A DNA stretch of 34,245 nucleotides from the NCBI RefSeq assembly GCF_028712425.1, contig NZ_JAQTQD010000025.1:1-34245 (forward strand), written 5' to 3'. The DNA is from Methanoregula sp. GTDB lineage: Archaea > Halobacteriota > Methanomicrobia > Methanomicrobiales > Methanospirillaceae. The notes below the pieces were generated by a model. It worked only from the letters and a program-made list of their open reading frames with translations. It did not search any database and was not told the DNA's origin. The position numbers and the translations under genes were made by a program. This document shows positions 16,607-24,839 of this stretch, one piece after another; the first letter of the stretch is position 1; each line of letters begins with the position of its first letter.

Positions 16607-17731
16607 ATGAAGAAGAACCTGCTGATGTGGGACGAAACGCTGTTCCGGGACCCCGAGGTGTTGGAGATCGATTACGTTCCTGAGCAGTTCGAGTTCCGCG
16701 ATGACCAGATGCGCGAGCTGGCATTCCAGATCAAGCCCGGGCTCCGTGGCGGCAGGCCGATGAACAGTGTCTGCAAGGGGCTTCCCGGCACCGGCAAGAC
16801 GACAAGCATCAGGAAGCTCTTCCAGGAGATCGAGGAGACGACAAAGAAGCTCGTGCCGGTGTACATCAACTGCCAGATCGACAACACCAAGTTTGCCATC
16901 ATCTCCCAGATCTACAAGAAACTCATCGGCCACCTCCCGCCTTCATCCGGCACCTCGTTCAAGCAGGTCTTCGATGCGGTTGCCCGCCATATAGCAAAAG
17001 AGGAGATCGTGCTTCTGGTCGCGCTCGACGATGCAAACTACCTCCTGTACGAGAACGAGATCAACAAGGTGCTCTACACCCTGCTCCGTTCGCACGAGAC
17101 CTACGAAGGGACCCGGATCGGTGTTATCGTCATCATCAGCGATATGGACGTTGACCTCAGCCGTGCCGTCGATGCACGGGTTGCCTCGGTATTCCGGCCA
17201 ACAGATATCTATTTCCCCCCGTACGGGGATGCCGAAGTCCGGGAGATCATGAAAGCCCGCGTATTGCAGGGCCTCTTCTCGGGAGTCCTGTCCGAGGAAC
17301 TGCTGGACCTTGTCGTCAGCCAGACCCTGAAGAGTGGTGACCTCCGTGTCGGTATCGACCTCCTCAAGCGTGCAACGCTCTCGGCAGAACGGGCGGCGCG
17401 GCGCAGTATCGAGCGGGATGACATCTGTGGTGCGTACGAGATCTCCAAGTATCTCCACCTTGCCTTTACAACAAAGACTCTCAAGGGAGAAGAACGTCAG
17501 ATCCTGAAACTGATCGCGGAGCGGAGCAACAAGGAGCACGAGATGAATGCCGGGGACGTGTACAAGTCCTTCAAGGAGACCGTCCCCATCGGCTATACGC
17601 GGTTCTACGAGGTAGTCAAGAAACTCGATGCCATGCGGCTTGTCAACCTCCAGTACCGTGAAGGAAAGGGCAGGACACGGATCATCACGCTCCGGTACGA
17701 CCCGGCAAAGGTCATTGAATACCTCTCCTGA
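16607..17731 (+). CDS. cdc6: Orc1/Cdc6-family replication initiator ATPase
   Basis: 374-residue AAA+ protein of the archaeal origin-recognition and helicase-loading family. Walker A is GLPGTGKTTS (about residues 58-67). The Walker B position reads VALDDANYL, with DD in place of the usual DE, and the sensor 1 region IVIISDMD lacks the customary asparagine. The sensor 2/lid helices follow (GDLRVGIDLLKRA). The C-terminal third is a winged helix (YTRFYEVVKKLDAMRLVNL) that would contact DNA. Archaea often carry several paralogues; this one may be a regulatory rather than the main initiator. GAGGTG lies 9 nt before the ATG. No origin repeats were seen in the 148 bp upstream. Confidence 0.9.
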   Translation: MKKNLLMWDETLFRDPEVLEIDYVPEQFEFRDDQMRELAFQIKPGLRGGRPMNSVCKGLPGTGKTTSIRKLFQEIEETTKKLVPVYINCQIDNTKFAIISQIYKKLIGHLPPSSGTSFKQVFDAVARHIAKEEIVLLVALDDANYLLYENEINKVLYTLLRSHETYEGTRIGVIVIISDMDVDLSRAVDARVASVFRPTDIYFPPYGDAEVREIMKARVLQGLFSGVLSEELLDLVVSQTLKSGDLRVGIDLLKRATLSAERAARRSIERDDICGAYEISKYLHLAFTTKTLKGEERQILKLIAERSNKEHEMNAGDVYKSFKETVPIGYTRFYEVVKKLDAMRLVNLQYREGKGRTRIITLRYDPAKVIEYLS

Positions 17732-17819
17732 TGTCCCGGCCCCGTTGTTCTGACGGTGTAAGGTTTGAAAAATATTATCTATTTCCAGACCATTGGTAGT
17801 ACTACAGGGGTTATCTCTT

Positions 17820-18764
17820 ATGCTGAGTGTTAACGAACTGGCACTGGAAATTTTTGACAATCTGGCAGATCTCGCCGAAGAATTCAACTGCGCCTACCAT
17901 GAACTGGATAACGGCGCCCGTATTGTAGACTGCGGGGTAAGCGTCCGCGGCGGCTACGCGGCAGGACGGGCCTTCACCGAGATCTGCATGGGCGGTCTTG
18001 GCGAGGTCAACTTCCGGAACGGGGAGATCAAGGGCGTCCCGATGCCCTTCATCGATGTGAACACCGACTTCCCGTCCATCTCCTGCCTTGGCGCACAGAA
18101 GGCCGGGTGGACCGTCAAGGTGGGTAACTACTTTGCCATGGGCAGCGGCCCGGCCCGGGCGCTCTCCCTCAAGCCGAAGCACACGTTCGAGGTCATCGAG
18201 TACGAGGACGATTATGACTGTGCGGTCATCTGCCTTGAGAGCGACCACCTCCCGAATGCCGAGGTCATGGAGAAGATTGCCGAGGAATGCCATGTTGACG
18301 TGCAAAATGTCTGCGCTGTTGTTGCTCCGACCGCCTCGATGGTCGGATCGATCCAGGTCGCCGGCCGCTGTGTCGAGACTGCGATCTACAAGCTCAACGA
18401 GCTCGGATTCGATACCAAGAAGATCATTGCAGCAATGGGAACCGCCCCTGTCCCGCCGGTCCGCGGTGCAAAACTCGCCATGGGCGTGACAAACGACGCA
18501 ACCATCTACCACGGCAGGATCTCCCTGACCATGAATGCACTCGAGATCAAGGACTATCTCGATAAAATCCCGAGCAACAAGTCCAAGGGCTACGGGAAAC
18601 CGTTCAATGACATCTTCAAGGAAGCGGGCTATGACTTCTACAAGATCGACACGTCGCTCTTCTCACCCGCGGAAGTCACCATCAACGAGCTTTTCTCGGG
18701 CGCTGTCTATCATGTCGGCGCAGTCAATCCGGACGTTGTCATGAAGTCATTCGGGTACGAGTAA
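17820..18764 (+). CDS. mch: Methenyltetrahydromethanopterin cyclohydrolase
   Basis: Converts 5-formyl-H4MPT reversibly to 5,10-methenyl-H4MPT in the cytoplasm, the third step of CO2 reduction to methane. It has 314 residues from ATG 17820, with AGGGGTT 8 nt upstream. Recognised by MLSVNELALEIFDNL, VSVRGGYAAGRAFTEICMGGLGEV, GSGPARALSLKPK, APTASMVGSIQVAGR, MGTAPVPPVRGAKLAMGVTND and a closing EVTINELFSGAVYHVG, all conserved in Mch. An AT-rich AAATATTAT at about 17770-17780 may be the TATA box. It stands alone, as in many methanogens. Confidence 0.97.
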   Translation: MLSVNELALEIFDNLADLAEEFNCAYHELDNGARIVDCGVSVRGGYAAGRAFTEICMGGLGEVNFRNGEIKGVPMPFIDVNTDFPSISCLGAQKAGWTVKVGNYFAMGSGPARALSLKPKHTFEVIEYEDDYDCAVICLESDHLPNAEVMEKIAEECHVDVQNVCAVVAPTASMVGSIQVAGRCVETAIYKLNELGFDTKKIIAAMGTAPVPPVRGAKLAMGVTNDATIYHGRISLTMNALEIKDYLDKIPSNKSKGYGKPFNDIFKEAGYDFYKIDTSLFSPAEVTINELFSGAVYHVGAVNPDVVMKSFGYE

Positions 18765-18775
18765 TCTCTCTATAC

Positions 18776-18782
18776 TTTTTTT
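18776..18782 (+). terminator. T7 tract after mch
   Basis: CTATACTTTTTTTCTC starts about 5 nt after the mch stop; an archaeal oligo-T terminator in a convergent spacer. Confidence 0.55.
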
Positions 18783-18937
18783 CTCTCCATTCCTGTTACT
18801 GCAGGCATTTCTCATCCTGCAGGTATCCGGATCATTCAGACTTCCCGTTGTCGGGGCGATTTTGTATCCCACTGGTCGGGAGATCATTTTAAAAAAGGAG
18901 AAGGTGATTATTTCATTTCAGACCGGGAACAGATGGT

Positions 18938-19900
18938 TTATTCCCTGTCTTTCACAAGGCGGATCAGGTTTTCCCTGCCCTTCCTGACCTTTTGGATAAC
19001 CCCTCTCTGGTGAAGGTCATTGAGGGTCGTACTTACCGTTGATTTGGGAAGACCCAATACTTTGACAATCTCTGACTGGAACACCTCCCCATTGTGCGAG
19101 ATGAGCAGCTGGAGGATCTTCTCCTCAAGTGTCTCAAGGTCAACGGTTGATAGTGTTACTGGTGGCCCTGTTGCATCATCCGCCGCAAAATCCTCCTCTT
19201 CAGGACGGCTCCCTGCATTCCTCCTGCGGTAAAGAATGATTGCGGTCATGACAATGATCGCAAGGGCCACAATCCCTCCCACCAATGGAAGGAACGGAAG
19301 GGAAGAATCGTTCAGCACAACAGAGGGCTGACCGGGCCCGAAGGAACGCAGGCCATACCATGCAAGAGCATCGCTGGTTCGGTCCGGTACAGGACTGACG
19401 GATACCACGGTGTATCCCACAGGATACCTGATGATCAGGGTGTTGTCCCGGGCAAGGTACATTCCCCCGACAAACGCATCACCGACAACAATGCCGTTAT
19501 CGACCCTGGCAAAATGCGTCCATTCGAATGTATACGTGATAACACCGAACCTGCCGGTCGGGGAGGTCTGGATAAGGGCATTGCCGGTGAAATCTGTCAC
19601 GGCCATGTCCCGGGACGTGCCAAGGGCTGCCTGTGCAGCGGAGCGTTGCATCAGGTCGCGGAGTTCCGGCAGGTAAACCGCGTTTATCTCCTGCGAGTAG
19701 TTCTCAAAACCTGTCAGGTCTTCTTCGGAAAGAAGGGGGGTGCGGTACTCGATCTGCCAGTGGGCAGATCCGTCCTTTGCGACAGAAATAGTATAAGTCG
19801 TGGAATAGCCCGTATCGGATACTGCCTGTGCTGGTGGCAGGATGCAGAGCAGAAGGAGCGCTCCAATAATGAGCATCCCTGCCGGGAACGGTCTATTCAT
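18938..19900 (-). CDS. Transmembrane winged-helix transcription regulator with extracytoplasmic sensor domain
   Basis: 320-residue one-component regulator. A signal peptide (residues 1-26, ending PPAQAV) leads into about 175 extracellular residues rich in beta strands. One membrane helix (about 204-224, GGIVALAIIVMTAIILYRRR) is followed by an acidic linker and a C-terminal winged helix-turn-helix (EEKILQLLISHNGEVFQSEIVKVLGLPKSTVSTTLNDL...GVIQKVRKGRENLIRL). This architecture is common in archaea; the sensed signal is unknown. It lies 92 nt downstream of the DUF5667-type gene on the same strand and may share its transcript, which would make that exported protein a candidate partner or target. 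Confidence 0.87.
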   Translation of the reverse strand: MNRPFPAGMLIIGALLLLCILPPAQAVSDTGYSTTYTISVAKDGSAHWQIEYRTPLLSEEDLTGFENYSQEINAVYLPELRDLMQRSAAQAALGTSRDMAVTDFTGNALIQTSPTGRFGVITYTFEWTHFARVDNGIVVGDAFVGGMYLARDNTLIIRYPVGYTVVSVSPVPDRTSDALAWYGLRSFGPGQPSVVLNDSSLPFLPLVGGIVALAIIVMTAIILYRRRNAGSRPEEEDFAADDATGPPVTLSTVDLETLEEKILQLLISHNGEVFQSEIVKVLGLPKSTVSTTLNDLHQRGVIQKVRKGRENLIRLVKDRE

Positions 19901-19992
19901 GGTGCACCTTTCTGTTGATAGGTATCATGGCTGGAATAAAAATATAACCGGGGGATCCCTCCGGCATTCATTAAGCAGACAGGATCTGGTTA

Positions 19993-20952
19993 TTACCTGC
20001 CGGCAGGCCTTGTATTCCCGTTACCATTCCCGTTGGCATTCTTGTTGCCGGTTTCTGCCGGCCCGGGATTATTGTTGTTGGTTCTGATATTCCGGGTCTG
20101 ATCGGGAGTTATTTGCTGGTTACCTCCCGCAGCGTCTTTGTTATTCCCGGTATTTGTCAGCTGCCCATTCTGTCCCGGCTGCTCCCTCCCTGTGGCACGA
20201 TCCGCTTGCTGGCGGTTCATATCCCCGGGTGACTGGTTTATTCGCAGTTCATTCCGATCCTTGTTCTGCGTGGTATTTCCCGTGAATTTGTTCCGGTCTT
20301 TCAACGCGTTTTCATCCGCGGGCCCGGGTGCTTGGAGTGTCTGGTTATCCTGAAGGTCTATGTTTATCGACTGGTTCTTCCTTGCCTGTTGCTGAACCGT
20401 CCTGATATTCTGTATCTTGTTTTCAAACTTTTGTTCGAGCCTTACACTATTGTTGTAAGCACGCTCGAGGCCGGTAGTATTCGGGTGGCTCTGAATGAGA
20501 TCTCCCAGAACCCGCTGGTGCTTGGCAATCATCTCCCGTGCATTCAGGAGTCCCGTCTCATCGATCTCCGGTGCAGGGCCTGTACCGTTGACCGGTACGG
20601 ATTCCAGGATGTTGTCGGTCTGGTTGATTTTCAACCGGTAGTGTTCCAGGGCAATGTCGGCAGTGTCTGTTTTGTTCTCGGAGAGTTCGCGTTTCAGTTC
20701 GGCAAGCCGGAGATCCGCGTGCCGGATCTGTTTTTGCAGTCTCTCGCTCTGGTTGAAGGTGAATGATTCATCAAGATCCTCAAACGCAAGTTTCAGCCCG
20801 TACAATGAATTATCGGGGCCGATACCGCCGGTATACGGCTGGATGGTATCCGCCTGCCCGCCTTCGGCAGGTGCTGCAGCTGCCACACCCGCGCAGCCCG
20901 CGAGGGCGAGCAGTGTGAGGCACAGTATGAATCCATATCGTGTTCTCATCAT
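19993..20952 (-). CDS. Exported DUF5667-type protein with N/Q/G-rich tail
   Basis: 319 residues from ATG 20952; the strong GGAGG 4 nt upstream also serves the next ATG at 20949. The N-terminal signal carries a possible lipobox (LALAGC) followed by an AAAAPAEG cleavage-like site. The segment GIGPDNSLYGLKLAFEDLDE is the hallmark of DUF5667. It continues as long charged helices (QKQIRHADLRLAELKREL; ALEHYRLKINQTDNI), probably a coiled helical bundle. The last 110 residues are disordered and rich in N, Q, G and P, with many NxT/NxS sites that could be glycosylated. It is probably a cell-surface protein. Function is unknown. Confidence 0.85.
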   Translation of the reverse strand: MMRTRYGFILCLTLLALAGCAGVAAAAPAEGGQADTIQPYTGGIGPDNSLYGLKLAFEDLDESFTFNQSERLQKQIRHADLRLAELKRELSENKTDTADIALEHYRLKINQTDNILESVPVNGTGPAPEIDETGLLNAREMIAKHQRVLGDLIQSHPNTTGLERAYNNSVRLEQKFENKIQNIRTVQQQARKNQSINIDLQDNQTLQAPGPADENALKDRNKFTGNTTQNKDRNELRINQSPGDMNRQQADRATGREQPGQNGQLTNTGNNKDAAGGNQQITPDQTRNIRTNNNNPGPAETGNKNANGNGNGNTRPAGR

Positions 20953-21094
20953 TGGTCCTCCGTTCATATTCTCATGGTTCGGCTCTGTGTGCCGCAATGA
21001 GATATGGGAAATTCCCTGCAATAAGGGCCGCGAGCGTTCAGGTATATTCAGGTTGTTCCCAACAGTATATTCTGCAAGGAAACCGTTCAGGAGT

Positions 21095-21126
21095 GTTCAT
21101 TTCTCCATTCCGGAGATGAAATGAAC
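21095..21126. promoter_or_regulatory. 9-bp inverted repeat and GTTCAGG motifs upstream of the DUF5667-type gene
   Basis: GTTCATTTC and GAAATGAAC are perfect 9-bp arms with a TCC-ATTCC-GGA centre that can extend the stem. Nearby, GTTCAGG occurs at about 21036 and 21085, and ATTCAGG at about 21047, interleaved with two TATA-like GTATATT sequences (21042 and 21065) that read as AATATAC on the minus strand. The arrangement resembles an operator region for the exported protein/regulator genes. The rest of the 388-bp spacer 20953-21340 has no gene I can support. Confidence 0.45.
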
Positions 21127-21276
21127 GATTTTCAATTCATGGCAATCCAGCGATTTTTCGGGATTGGCGGAGCCGGATTCCTGCAGGGCGCGGAATAATC
21201 CCCGTTTCCTCAAATGCTGAGGGTATCGATCGTAAGAGGCAGATAATTATCTGGCAGAATTTTTGCATCTGCTGCA

Positions 21277-21311
21277 GATTATTCAGTCAGCATCCGCTGA
21301 CAAGAATAATC
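21277..21311. terminator. 35-nt near-perfect hairpin downstream of the DUF350 gene
   Basis: GATTATTC-A-GTCAGC-ATCC-GCTGAC-AA-GAATAATC folds into a 14-bp stem with a 4-nt loop and a small 1x2 internal loop. It sits 30 nt beyond the stop of the minus-strand DUF350 gene. There is no T run directly after it on that strand, so transcript-end protection or a protein site are alternatives to termination. Confidence 0.5.
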
Positions 21312-21340
21312 ACAATCCTGTGAATGATGAAAAAAGGGAT

Positions 21341-21841
21341 TTAGAAAAGGGAGGCAGTAATGCCGATAACCCCGGACTGAATGATCCAGGCAACGGCGAT
21401 GATCACACCACCCATCTCGAGCGCAACCGCGACATTGCCTTTCTTGAGTTCTTCGAATTCCTCGACACCCGAAGTGAGCTTGTCAAGGATGTTCAGGGCA
21501 AGGTAGATTGCACCGACTGCAAGGACGATACCAGCGATGAGCTGGAAGAAGGCAAGGGCAATCGTAAGCATTCCATCCGCCGAGAAGAGACCGGCTGCAA
21601 GTGCCTTGCTGATGCCGGCGGAGAGGCCGCTGACCCCGGACTCGACTACCATCGCAATGGCAACAAAGACTGCTGCAACAATGATACCAACGGCAACATT
21701 GCCCTTGGCAAGTTCCTTCTCTTCATCCATTCCCTTGCTGATCTTGCTCAGCACTGAAAAGCCGATGTAGAGGGCTACCACGGCAAAGACGATAGCAATA
21801 ACCAGCTGAAAGATTCCAACGATTGCATTTTCAATAAGCAT
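21341..21841 (-). CDS. DUF350-family membrane protein, internally duplicated
   Basis: 166-residue integral membrane protein made of two tandem DUF350-like repeats. Compare ALYIGFSVLSKISKG...EELKKGNVAV-type halves: YIGFSVLSKISKGMDEEKEL-AKGNVAVGI in the first and YLALNILDKLTSGVEEFEEL-KKGNVAVAL in the second. Each half has hydrophobic helices on both sides of the conserved xKGNVAVxx turn; about four TM helices in total. The function of DUF350 is not established. SD-like GAGGTTAAGG precedes ATG 21841, and a TATA-like CGTATTTACA lies at about 21884-21893. Confidence 0.85.
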   Translation of the reverse strand: MLIENAIVGIFQLVIAIVFAVVALYIGFSVLSKISKGMDEEKELAKGNVAVGIIVAAVFVAIAMVVESGVSGLSAGISKALAAGLFSADGMLTIALAFFQLIAGIVLAVGAIYLALNILDKLTSGVEEFEELKKGNVAVALEMGGVIIAVAWIIQSGVIGITASLF

Positions 21842-21942
21842 ACCTTAACCTCTTTTTCTCTATCTCATTACGCATCGGGCTGTAAATACGTTTCTTTTCA
21901 CGTTCCCGTGCCCTGAAAACGAACTAGTTGAAAATGACACTA

Positions 21943-22581
21943 TTATTCCCCTCTCTTCATGGAGAGAAGATAGGGAACGACCACCAGGATGAGAACTAAG
22001 ATCGCCATGAACTGGAAGAAGAACCAGAGCATGTTCTCGTGCCACTGGTCATAGAACCTGACGTTGAACGCGGTGGTCTTGTCCCACCGGACAGACGTGG
22101 TGTTGTCAGCATGATGCGTTACATTTGCACCCTGGCTAATCCCGGCAATGAGCGGATTTTTCACGGAGAATTCAGGGGGGATTGTCGCGTTCACCGAATA
22201 GGGGCGGGTGAACTGCCCCTGGAGGGTGTTGCCCGAGAGCGGGGCGAGATAGGAGACAGTATAATTTCCCTTGGCGAACGTGATGACAGACGGGGCCCCC
22301 CAGGGGCGGCTCCAGTTGAACCCGCACGGAGAGCAGTTGCCGGTGAGCTCCACATTTCCCACCTGGACCGGGACTTTCTCTCCCATGAATCCCACATCGG
22401 CAAATTCATAGCGCGAAGCATCCGCTATTTCGATCCTGGCCTGGTACGCTGTACCGTTTGGCAGGACAACGTACTCGGCCGAGAGCGCTCCTGCCGCAGG
22501 TATTCCCAGGATGGTAATTACAAGTGCAGCGCAGAGAGCAGCGAAGGCAGGTCTGCATCGATCTCTGTCGGGGGTTCGCAT
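21943..22581 (-). CDS. Exported protein with C-terminal membrane anchor, unknown function
   Basis: 212 residues. A signal peptide (RPAFAALCAALVITILGIPAAGA) precedes an extracytoplasmic beta-rich domain with two nearby cysteines (GNCSPCGFNW) that might form a disulfide or bind a metal. A membrane helix near the C-terminus (MAILVLILVVVPYLL) ends in the basic tail SMKRGE. It may belong to an archaeal DUF family (DUF5803-like), but I am not certain. The only usable start, ATG 22581, lies 64 nt inside the end of thrC, so it is probably translated from the thrC transcript. Confidence 0.75.
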   Translation of the reverse strand: MRTPDRDRCRPAFAALCAALVITILGIPAAGALSAEYVVLPNGTAYQARIEIADASRYEFADVGFMGEKVPVQVGNVELTGNCSPCGFNWSRPWGAPSVITFAKGNYTVSYLAPLSGNTLQGQFTRPYSVNATIPPEFSVKNPLIAGISQGANVTHHADNTTSVRWDKTTAFNVRFYDQWHENMLWFFFQFMAILVLILVVVPYLLSMKRGE

Positions 22582-23723
22582 TGTTTGATCACCGTGTCCG
22601 GGTCTTTCAAGAGATGGCCTGTGACAACGCAGACAATCCGCTCATCCCTGTCGATCATGCCGCTCTCTGCCAGTTTCCTGATCCCGGCAACCGACGCAGC
22701 CGATGCCGGCTCAACACCGATACCTTCCTTACGGGCAAGATCGCGCTGCATCTGCAGGATCTCTTCGTCTGTAACAGATTCGGCAAGGCCCCCGGTCTTC
22801 CTGATGGCCGTGAGGGCTTTCTCGGCATTGACCGGTGCGCCGATCCGGATTGCAGTTGCCACGGTCTCGGGTGCCTTTTCGGGAACGACTTCAGGAAGGT
22901 TCTCGCGGATTGCTCGGACCACCGGGCTTGAGCCGGCCGCCTGGATCCCGGTCATCATCGGGAGCCGGTCGATGAACCCGAGTTCCTGGAGTTCCAAAAG
23001 CCCCTTGTAGACCGCGGATATGTTACCGGCATTGCCTACCGGGAGGACGAACCGGTCAGGGACTCCGCCAAGCTGGTCAACGGCTTCAAATCCGATGGTC
23101 TTCTGGCCTTCGAGCCGGTAGGGATTGATGGAGTTGAGCAGGTACAGCCCGTGCGATAGACAGAGATCGTGGACCATCTCGAGAGCACGATCAAAGTTAC
23201 CGCGGATTGATATGACTTTTGCACCATGCATCAGTGCCTGGGCCACCTTGCCGACAGCCACCTTGCCGGCAGGGAGGAGAACAACAGCAGGGATCCCGGC
23301 CTTTGCCGCGTACACCGCAAGGCTGGCGGACGTGTTGCCGGTGCTCGCGCAGGCAACGCTCTTCTTTCCCAGCTGGAGCGCCATCGAGACTCCCACGGTC
23401 ATGCCCCGGTCCTTGAAGGAACCGGAGGGATTCATCCCCTCGTGTTTTGCATAGAGATGGGGGATCCCCATTTCCTCACCTAGTCTCTTGAGGTGGTACA
23501 GCTGGGTTCCTCCTTCCTGGAGAGTCACCGGTTCGCCGTGCACCGGCAGGAGTTCCTTATAGCGCCAGACGCCAAGAGGCCGCTTGTCCCAGACCGCCTT
23601 GCTGATATTCATTGAATCGAGCGGGTATTTTACCGCAAGAAGGTGGCCGCATTTTGTACAATTATAGAGAATCTCGTCAGCGGGATAGGTGGCTCCACAG
23701 TTGACGCATACGAGATGGTACAT
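22518..23723 (-). CDS. thrC: Threonine synthase
   Basis: PLP-dependent enzyme converting O-phosphohomoserine to threonine. The 401-residue protein begins with a small zinc-ribbon-like segment (C6, C9, C22, C25 in VCVNCG...YNCTKCG), common in archaeal ThrC. The PLP lysine is K104 in NPSGSFKDRGM; the phosphate-binding loop and PLP-ring contacts are in STGNTSASLAVYAA and LPVGNAGNISAVYKG. The ATG at 23723 is about 27 nt from a TATA-like element with an inverted repeat between them. Its 3' end overlaps the next gene by 64 nt. Confidence 0.95.
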   Translation of the reverse strand: MYHLVCVNCGATYPADEILYNCTKCGHLLAVKYPLDSMNISKAVWDKRPLGVWRYKELLPVHGEPVTLQEGGTQLYHLKRLGEEMGIPHLYAKHEGMNPSGSFKDRGMTVGVSMALQLGKKSVACASTGNTSASLAVYAAKAGIPAVVLLPAGKVAVGKVAQALMHGAKVISIRGNFDRALEMVHDLCLSHGLYLLNSINPYRLEGQKTIGFEAVDQLGGVPDRFVLPVGNAGNISAVYKGLLELQELGFIDRLPMMTGIQAAGSSPVVRAIRENLPEVVPEKAPETVATAIRIGAPVNAEKALTAIRKTGGLAESVTDEEILQMQRDLARKEGIGVEPASAASVAGIRKLAESGMIDRDERIVCVVTGHLLKDPDTVIKQCEPPTEIDADLPSLLSALHL

Positions 23724-23735
23724 GGTATAGTGTTG

Positions 23736-23755
23736 GTTATGTCATAACATATAGG
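23736..23755 (-). promoter_or_regulatory. thrC promoter: TATA element adjoining an inverted repeat
   Basis: On the minus strand CCTATATGT (23747-23755) is followed at once by the perfect inverted repeat GTTATG-A-CATAAC (23736-23748). The predicted start site falls within a few bases of the thrC ATG. A repressor on the repeat would block polymerase between TATA and start site (inference). Confidence 0.5.
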
Positions 23756-23816
23756 CGTGCGGTTATGAGAAGATAATCCTTAACGGACAGGGTTGACGGA
23801 AGGGGAATTATTTCTG

Positions 23817-24626
23817 TTATTTCCTGCCGGACAAAAGTGGATAGAGCTCGCTTTTGCAGTCCTTTGCAACCGGGAAAGCGGTACGGACGGATTCAACAAG
23901 CGCGGGGTCGAGATCGCAGAAGAGCAGCTGTTCTGCCTCGTTTGCCTGTGCTATGGTCGTCCCGTTCGGGTCAACAGTCATGGAACCGCCGGAATAGGAA
24001 TCAACCGGGGTTGTTCCGGTGGTGTTGATGCCGGTCACGTACATCTGGTTCTCGCAGGCACGGGCGGTGACGAAGAGTTCCCAGTGCTTCCTGCGGCTCG
24101 CCGGCCATGCGGCCGGGACAAACATTGCCTGGACACCGTGCCTAGCATAAATACGGAAAAGTTCCGGGAACCGGAGATCATAGCAGATGGCAAGACCGCA
24201 GGTCAGCTGCCCCAGCCGGAAAATACCCAGCTCCGATCCCGGGGAGAACTGTCGGTCTTCACCCCCGGGACTGAAGAGATGGATCTTTGCATAGGTTGCA
24301 AGAATCTCCCCGTTGTCCCCGATGATCAGTGCGGTATTCTTTAGGCGCCCTGCGCTCTTTTCCCGGAGTGAGCCAAGGATGGCGATCGCATTCTCTCCTG
24401 CCATCTCCCGGAGTGCCGATACGAGTTGGCCGTTCAGCTCTCCAGCATGGTTCGTGGAACCGGGGTTCCAGCCGGTTGCGAACTGCTCCGGAAAACAGAC
24501 CAGGCGGGCACCGGACACCGCTGCATGATGAACGAGCGGCCGGATCTTCTCCAGTGTCGTCGCTGGATTGTCCCAGGTACCGGCGATCTGGGCACTGCAT
24601 ATCCGGACCGGTTGCTGATCATCCAT
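23817..24626 (-). CDS. Nitrilase-superfamily amidohydrolase (omega-amidase/Nit2-like)
   Basis: Cytoplasmic carbon-nitrogen hydrolase of 269 residues. The E-K-C catalytic triad is visible: E47 in CFPEQF, K114 in YAKIHLF and C148 in ICYDLRFPE. The PGSELGIFRLG and AAWPASRRKHWELFVTARACEN stretches match the omega-amidase (Nit2) branch, which hydrolyses alpha-ketoglutaramate-type amides; substrate is inferred. The start ATG 24626 lies 12 nt after the stop of a 66-residue membrane protein on the same strand. Confidence 0.9.
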   Translation of the reverse strand: MDDQQPVRICSAQIAGTWDNPATTLEKIRPLVHHAAVSGARLVCFPEQFATGWNPGSTNHAGELNGQLVSALREMAGENAIAILGSLREKSAGRLKNTALIIGDNGEILATYAKIHLFSPGGEDRQFSPGSELGIFRLGQLTCGLAICYDLRFPELFRIYARHGVQAMFVPAAWPASRRKHWELFVTARACENQMYVTGINTTGTTPVDSYSGGSMTVDPNGTTIAQANEAEQLLFCDLDPALVESVRTAFPVAKDCKSELYPLLSGRK

Positions 24627-24638
24627 GCAGGGCCTCGT

Positions 24639-24839
24639 TCAGATGCGCGGCGGGCTCCGGGGAACCTTGTAGATGATGAGAATGGCACTCATGACGATGA
24701 GCACGGTTGTTGTCAGGAGCAGGAATGGTGCCATCGGTATGTTCATGCCTATGAGCAGTGCGGCAATAATAATCCCTGCAACCGTGATGCTGCTGCCAAT
24801 CAGCACATGCCCGACCGATGCAATGTCCCAGTCACTCAT
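24639..24839 (-). CDS. Small two-helix membrane protein
   Basis: 66 residues: MSDWDIASVGHVLIGSSITV leads into a first TM helix (about 16-33), then MNIPMAPFLLLTTTVLIVMSAILIIY as a second TM helix, and a short basic/proline tail (KVPRSPPRI). Both termini are probably on the same side. TATA-like TTATATCA lies about 27 nt upstream (24862-24871), predicting a nearly leaderless mRNA. It is 12 nt before the amidase gene, so the two form an operon. I do not recognise the family. Confidence 0.7.
   Translation of the reverse strand: MSDWDIASVGHVLIGSSITVAGIIIAALLIGMNIPMAPFLLLTTTVLIVMSAILIIYKVPRSPPRI

Noticed and set aside
18902-18985. Short frame beginning GTG after GGAGAAG upstream of the 3' end of the wHTH gene
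   Set aside because: SD-like purines are present, but the 26-codon frame runs antisense into a confident gene and has no features.
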